DNA of 29,621 nt from assembly GCA_020634015.1 (NCBI GenBank), contig JACKCN010000011.1:1-29621 (forward strand), read 5' to 3'. Position 1 is the stretch's first letter; each line of letters begins with the position of its first letter. The notes beneath the pieces are model-generated. The model was not told the DNA's origin. It made no database searches and saw only the letters and a list, made by a program, of their open reading frames with translations. A program made the translations under genes and the position numbers. Below, one piece after another: positions 26,489 through 29,621 of this stretch. The DNA is from Candidatus Delongbacteria bacterium (GTDB lineage Bacteria; CAIWAD01).

Positions 26489-27553
26489 TCAGCTCGGATC
26501 AGCTTCCGGATGATCCGGCGCCAGGATTTCGGGGAAGTGCAGCTGCTCAAGGGTCTGCAGGCGCTGGTGAAAGGCATGCAGGTGCACTCCGGGCCAAGTG
26601 CGTGAAATCTGGTCCAGCCGCTCCCGCTGGTGCAGCAGGAAGCGGGCATAGACCACGGAGCCGGGCTCGCTGGGGCGGTGCTCCAGCGCCGTGCGCACAG
26701 CATTCAGCTCGTCCATCATCGCCCGGGTTTCCGGGCTGAGCCAGACCTCGGCGAAGCGGTGCGAGATGTATTCGATGGCCATGGGGCTGGGATGGGCCAG
26801 ATCGTCCCCGTAGTAGCGGTAGTCGCGGAGCTCGTCCATCATCAGTTCCCAGGCCGGGAAGTAATGGATGCGCTCATGACCACGGCAAAGTTCAGCCACG
26901 GCCAGGTGCAAAGCGGATTTGCTCAGAGTGTTCTCGTGTGCGTCATCGCGCAGGTGGCGCACGGGGCTGACCGTGAGCAGCACCAGGCGCTGGGGACTGG
27001 CGGTCAGGAATTCCTCCAGGGCCTGCCCCAGGCCGGCCACCAATTCGTCCACTGACACCAGACGCCGCTCGAACCGTGAACCGGGCAAGCGATGGCAGTT
27101 GGCGGTGGCCAGTCCGCTGGAGCGATCCAGCCAGGCCCAGGCGCTGCCCAGCGCCAGCACGAGGGCGCGGGCCTCGTGCCAGGCCCGATGCCCTTCCTCG
27201 ACCGCGGCATTCAGCGATTGCAGGACGGCATCCTGCTCGCGACCCGCGAAATGGCCGTGGGCTTCCAGACTGGCCCAGCCCCGGTCGCAGTCCACCAGAT
27301 CCTCGCGCTGGAAGGGCTTCCCTTGATGCCAACGCGCAAGCTGGGCCGCCAGCGGGAGCGGGTGATAGACCGTGCCCAGCGGGTTGCGTGTCACGGGCAG
27401 GCCCGCGGATTGCAGACTGCCACACACATCCTGCGCGAAACAGGAACCGCAGGCGAGCAAGGGATCGGTCCACGAGAACTGAAACGGTGGGGGAGGAATC
27501 GCGATCCGGCTGCGGAACCCTTCGTCCGCGCGGCGCTGATAGTGGCGGGCCAT
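26489..27553 (-). CDS. GSCFA family protein
   Basis: This 354-residue soluble protein has the family signature ACGSCFAQD (residues 34-42) near the N-terminus and conserved later segments LALGSAWAW, LTVSPVRHLRDD, SKSALHLAV and YYGDDLAHPSPMAIEYI. The fold is thought to be SGNH/GDSL hydrolase-like, with the residues around GSC and DDLAHPS in the places of Ser and Asp-His catalytic residues, so an esterase or acyltransferase function is possible but unproven. GSCFA proteins are common in Bacteroidetes. AGGAG lies 7 bases before the ATG. It precedes the DUF4097 gene by 128 bases on the same strand. Confidence 0.88.
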   Translation of the reverse strand: MARHYQRRADEGFRSRIAIPPPPFQFSWTDPLLACGSCFAQDVCGSLQSAGLPVTRNPLGTVYHPLPLAAQLARWHQGKPFQREDLVDCDRGWASLEAHGHFAGREQDAVLQSLNAAVEEGHRAWHEARALVLALGSAWAWLDRSSGLATANCHRLPGSRFERRLVSVDELVAGLGQALEEFLTASPQRLVLLTVSPVRHLRDDAHENTLSKSALHLAVAELCRGHERIHYFPAWELMMDELRDYRYYGDDLAHPSPMAIEYISHRFAEVWLSPETRAMMDELNAVRTALEHRPSEPGSVVYARFLLHQRERLDQISRTWPGVHLHAFHQRLQTLEQLHFPEILAPDHPEADPS

Positions 27554-27698
27554 CGCCTGGCTCCTTTCCCGGATTGTGCCCCCTGGCTTTCATTAGTTTG
27601 GCCGAGCCGTTCCGGCTGACCTCCGGAGCGGTTCGAACCTACGATTCGCCCGGCGGGTTCCAGAGAGAATGCCCGGGCTCAGCGACAGAGGCTCAGCG

Positions 27699-28454
27699 AT
27701 GAACACAGGCGACTGGAGCACATCCATCACGCGCACGGGCGAAGGTGAACTGCATGTGCGGGGTTACGACATCTGCGAGATGATCCGCGGACTCAGTTTC
27801 GCGCAGACCGTGTACCTGATTCTCAAGGGCGAACTGCCCAGCGAGGCCGAGGCCCGGATGATCGAGGGCATGCTGGTCTCCTCGATCGATCACGGCATCA
27901 CACCGCCCTCCTGCCTGGCGGCCCGCACCGTGATGAGTGGCGGCAATTCGCTGAACTCGTCGGTGGCGGCCGGCATCCTCACCATCGGTGAATCACACGG
28001 CGGCGCCATCGAGCAGTGCGCGCGCATCCTGCAGGACGGTGTGTGCCAGAATCTGAGCGCCGCCCAGGTCGTGGAAGACTGCAAGGCACAGAAGATCCGC
28101 ATTCCCGGCTATGGCCACCGGATCCATGCCCGTGATCCACGCACGAGCACACTGCTCGAGCTGGCCGACTCCTGCGGCTTCACCGGCGATCACATCCGTC
28201 TGGCCGTGGGCATCATGGAAGAACTGGAGCGAGGCAGCGATCGCAAGTTGCCGCTGAATGTGGACGGCGCCATTGCCGCCATCATTTCCGAAATGGGCTT
28301 CGACTGGCGTCTGGGCAAGGGCTTCTTCATCATCGCGCGCACTCCGGGACTGGTGGCCCATGTCTACGAGGAGTGGACCACCCAGAAGCCGATGCGCAAG
28401 CTGGGCCCCCTGGGCGGCAGTTACAATGGTCATCCCGACCGCCCGCTCCCCTGA
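27699..28454 (+). CDS. Short citrate-synthase-fold protein (citryl-CoA lyase-like)
   Basis: The 251 residues cover the catalytic core of the citrate synthase family: His100 in ESHGG, His140 in PGYGHRIHARDPR and Asp189 in LNVDGAIAAI line up with the three catalytic residues, and R214 in ARTPGLVAH with a substrate-binding arginine. Full citrate synthases have about 370-430 residues; this length matches citryl-CoA lyase or the C-terminal module of ATP-citrate lyase. It may cleave citryl-CoA or make a methylcitrate-like product. No citryl-CoA synthetase is nearby. ATG 27699 has AGAGG 7 bases before it; the in-frame ATG at 27669 is a worse start. A terminator follows at 28482. Confidence 0.85.
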   Translation: MNTGDWSTSITRTGEGELHVRGYDICEMIRGLSFAQTVYLILKGELPSEAEARMIEGMLVSSIDHGITPPSCLAARTVMSGGNSLNSSVAAGILTIGESHGGAIEQCARILQDGVCQNLSAAQVVEDCKAQKIRIPGYGHRIHARDPRTSTLLELADSCGFTGDHIRLAVGIMEELERGSDRKLPLNVDGAIAAIISEMGFDWRLGKGFFIIARTPGLVAHVYEEWTTQKPMRKLGPLGGSYNGHPDRPLP

Positions 28455-28481
28455 CCCCACCTCCCGATCAATGCAGCTGTG

Positions 28482-28511
28482 TCCCCCGCTTGTTCGCAAT
28501 CGGGGGATTTT
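28482..28511 (+). terminator. Terminator of the citrate-synthase-like gene
   Basis: TCCCCCG (28482-28488) and CGGGGGA (28501-28507) form a 7-bp stem with a 12-base loop, followed by TTTTCCTTT. It lies 28 bases after the stop. Confidence 0.75.
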
Positions 28512-28553
28512 CCTTTGGGCGCAAGCCGGTTCCAGCCTGGAACCGACAGAAAC

Positions 28554-28673
28554 CTGACAGAGCTCGCCAACGGCCCGCCCTTCTGTCAGTTTGTGTCAGT
28601 CACGTTGTCAGTCCTTCGTGGCAGTCCGGATGGCGTTTCGGCCACATTCAACACTATCATCTTGTTTTGACAG
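28554..28673. repeat. CTGWCAG-type repeats upstream of hsp20
   Basis: Short related elements lie upstream of the sigma-54 promoter: CTGACAG at 28554-28560, TGTCAG at 28584-28589, 28594-28599 and 28606-28611, and TGACAG at 28668-28673. CTGTCAG and CTGACAG are reverse complements, so copies face both ways. The three central copies are 10 and 12 bases apart, about one helical turn, as expected of binding sites for an enhancer-binding protein. This is a reading by eye; the binding factor is not known. Confidence 0.45.
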
Positions 28674-28686
28674 GACTTTTGAAAAC

Positions 28687-28702
28687 TGGCATCGGACTTG
28701 CC
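28687..28702 (+). promoter_or_regulatory. Sigma-54 (RpoN) promoter of hsp20
   Basis: TGGCATCGGACTTGCC matches the -24/-12 consensus with GG at 28688-28689, GC at 28700-28701 and exactly ten bases between. Transcription would start near 28713, about 77 bases before the hsp20 ATG. Repeats lie 15-135 bases upstream, where an activator would bind. Confidence 0.75.
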
Positions 28703-28789
28703 ATGTCTTCATTCGTCGGCGGGCCGACCCACAAGTGGCAGGCCGGCACCCAATGACCGCAAGCAAACACATACAAAAGGAGACCGATC

Positions 28790-29224
28790 ATGTACTACCG
28801 CAACTTCCTGCCCGCCCTGGTCGCCAAGGAAATCAACCGCGCCCTGGCTGCCGAGACCTGCGAACCCGCCGCCCGCCCGCACTTCAGCGGACACCACCTG
28901 CGCAGCGAGATTCGTGACCTGAAGGAAGGATGGGAGATCTTGCTGGAAACCCCCGGCCTGGGGAAGGAGGATCTGGAGATCACCCTGGACAAGGACGAGC
29001 TGGTGATCAGCGGCACTCTCAACACCAAGGAACTGGGCGCCGACGAGCGCGTGCTGCACAGCAACCGTCTCTACGGCAAGTTCGAACGCCGCTTCCGCCT
29101 GTCCGAGGATGTGCGCCGCGACAACATCCAGGCCAGCATCCACAACGGTGTGCTGACGGTGCGGCTGAACAAGGCCGAGAAGGCCCTGCCCTCGCGCATC
29201 GAGATCCAGAGCCAGGACGCCTGA
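28790..29224 (+). CDS. Small heat-shock protein Hsp20 (alpha-crystallin domain)
   Basis: This 144-residue cytosolic chaperone binds unfolding proteins and holds them for refolding. The alpha-crystallin domain spans about 38-133, with the signature NGVLTVRLNK near its end, preceded by a short helical N-terminal arm (MYYRNFLPALVAKEINRAL), and followed by the IEI motif (I-x-I) that links dimers into oligomers. Its length is normal. GGAG lies about 7 bases before the ATG. The gene stands alone with a sigma-54 promoter and a strong terminator, so it is controlled by an enhancer-binding protein, not by a CIRCE- or sigma-32-like site, of which I see none. Confidence 0.95.
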   Translation: MYYRNFLPALVAKEINRALAAETCEPAARPHFSGHHLRSEIRDLKEGWEILLETPGLGKEDLEITLDKDELVISGTLNTKELGADERVLHSNRLYGKFERRFRLSEDVRRDNIQASIHNGVLTVRLNKAEKALPSRIEIQSQDA

Positions 29225-29303
29225 GCCTCGCCGGTGGCACAACCGGCAGACAACACGACTTCATTCGCCTCTTTTGACTCGCCTTCACACTTCCCTGACG
29301 CAT

Positions 29304-29335
29304 CCGCCCCGGCCTTGGCCGGGGCGGTTTGTTTT
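29304..29335 (+). terminator. Strong intrinsic terminator of hsp20
   Basis: CCGCCCCGGCC and GGCCGGGGCGG form an 11-bp perfect stem around a TT loop, followed by TTTGTTTT. It lies about 80 bases after the hsp20 stop. Confidence 0.9.
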
Positions 29336-29430
29336 CATGCCCCATCACGCCTGCGGCGGGCCTTCCTCTGCTGGCGCGAGGGAAGGGAACTTCTGCTTCA
29401 CCCCGGCACACAAGCGCCCACCGCGAGACC

Positions 29431-29497
29431 CCGTAGCCCGGATGAAGCCTCGGCATCCGTCACACGACGGGAGTTGCTCCGGCGCAATCCGGGGGAC
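29431..29497. repeat. REP-like palindromic element
   Basis: CCCGGAT (29437-29443) and ATCCGGG (29487-29493) form an outer stem, with an inner CCGT/ACGG pairing (29457-29470). The start GTAGCCCGGATGAAG and end CGCAATCCGGG resemble REP-type extragenic repeats seen in many proteobacteria. Only one copy is visible in this window, so its repetitive nature is an inference. Confidence 0.35.
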
Positions 29498-29621
29498 ATG
29501 ACATGTCGCTCGCACCGGACTTCTCGAACCCTCAATCTTTCATCCTCTTCCACCGGCATCCTGACACTGACGCGATCTGTGATGCTTTCCTCGGCCCGGT
29601 TTCGACCTCCTGTGATGCATC
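29498..29621. other. Right edge of the window, no gene seen
   Basis: No credible coding frame, hairpin or promoter motif was found in the last 120 bases. Several frames are stopped, and the sequence is likely the upstream region of a gene outside the window. Confidence 0.4.

Noticed and set aside
27669..27698. Earlier start for the citrate-synthase-like gene
   Set aside because: The upstream ATG has no properly spaced ribosome site, and the extra ten residues do not match the family; AGAGG is well placed before 27699.
28584..28611. Possible CRISPR-like array (three TGTCAG copies)
   Set aside because: Units are six bases with 10-12 base periods, far too short for CRISPR; they fit regulator binding sites.
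29274..29501. Plus-strand frame of 75 codons after hsp20
   Set aside because: It runs through the strong terminator and the palindrome, with no ribosome site.

Overview
This GC-rich window carries about 25 protein genes in the compact, mostly housekeeping layout of a Gram-negative bacterium. I see no rRNA, tRNA, CRISPR array, insertion sequence or prophage. Three features point to the FCB superphylum (Bacteroidota and relatives). They are a full-length PorX-type response regulator/PglZ protein, a secreted esterase ending in a type IX secretion (Por) sorting domain, and a GSCFA-family protein. The high GC, the ten-heme cytochrome and the good Shine-Dalgarno sites before most genes suit one of the uncultured GC-rich FCB lineages (for example Delongbacteria, Latescibacterota or Eisenbacteria-like groups) better than typical Bacteroidetes. 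The phylum assignment is an inference.

Layout. 1-400: window edge with no confident gene, plus a terminator for the next gene. 401-5040: an MFS transporter (-), then a divergent plus-strand series of M3 oligopeptidase, a small conserved protein and the peptidoglycan transglycosylase MtgA. 5049-6552: a minus-strand pair of a di-heme b-type membrane protein and a deca-heme periplasmic cytochrome c. 6800-8295: a minus-strand pair of a degenerate MCP-like coiled-coil protein and an ODP-type diiron protein, which looks like an oxygen-sensing pair. 8444-11428: secA (-). 11655-12501: a DUF2089 regulator and a SHOCT-like protein (-) behind tandem palindromic operators. 12705-14150: T9SS-exported esterase (+). 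14166-15687: a glycine-zipper/zinc-ribbon membrane protein (-) and a response-regulator diguanylate cyclase (+).

15730-23239: a seven-gene minus-strand run, secD-secF-purA-DUF2520-porX-tsaE-CoA-binding protein. Five of the six junctions are under 30 nt or overlapping, so it is probably one long operon joining Sec export, purine synthesis, T9SS regulation and tRNA modification. 23371-25205: Nudix hydrolase, M23 peptidase and a small zinc-ribbon protein (+). 25365-27553: a DUF4097 beta-repeat protein and a GSCFA protein (-). 27699-28454: a short citrate-synthase-fold protein (+). 28790-29224: Hsp20 (+) with a clear sigma-54 promoter and upstream CTGWCAG-type repeats. 29225-29621: a strong terminator and a REP-like palindrome.

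Together the genes cover envelope biogenesis and export (SecA, SecDF, MtgA, M23, PorX and a T9SS cargo), redox and oxygen sensing (cytochromes and ODP), and stress response (Hsp20, DUF2089/SHOCT/DUF4097). The most interesting parts are the ODP/MCP-like pair, the cytochrome b/deca-heme pair, the SecDF-PorX-TsaE run, the operator array before the DUF2089 gene, and the sigma-54 control of hsp20.
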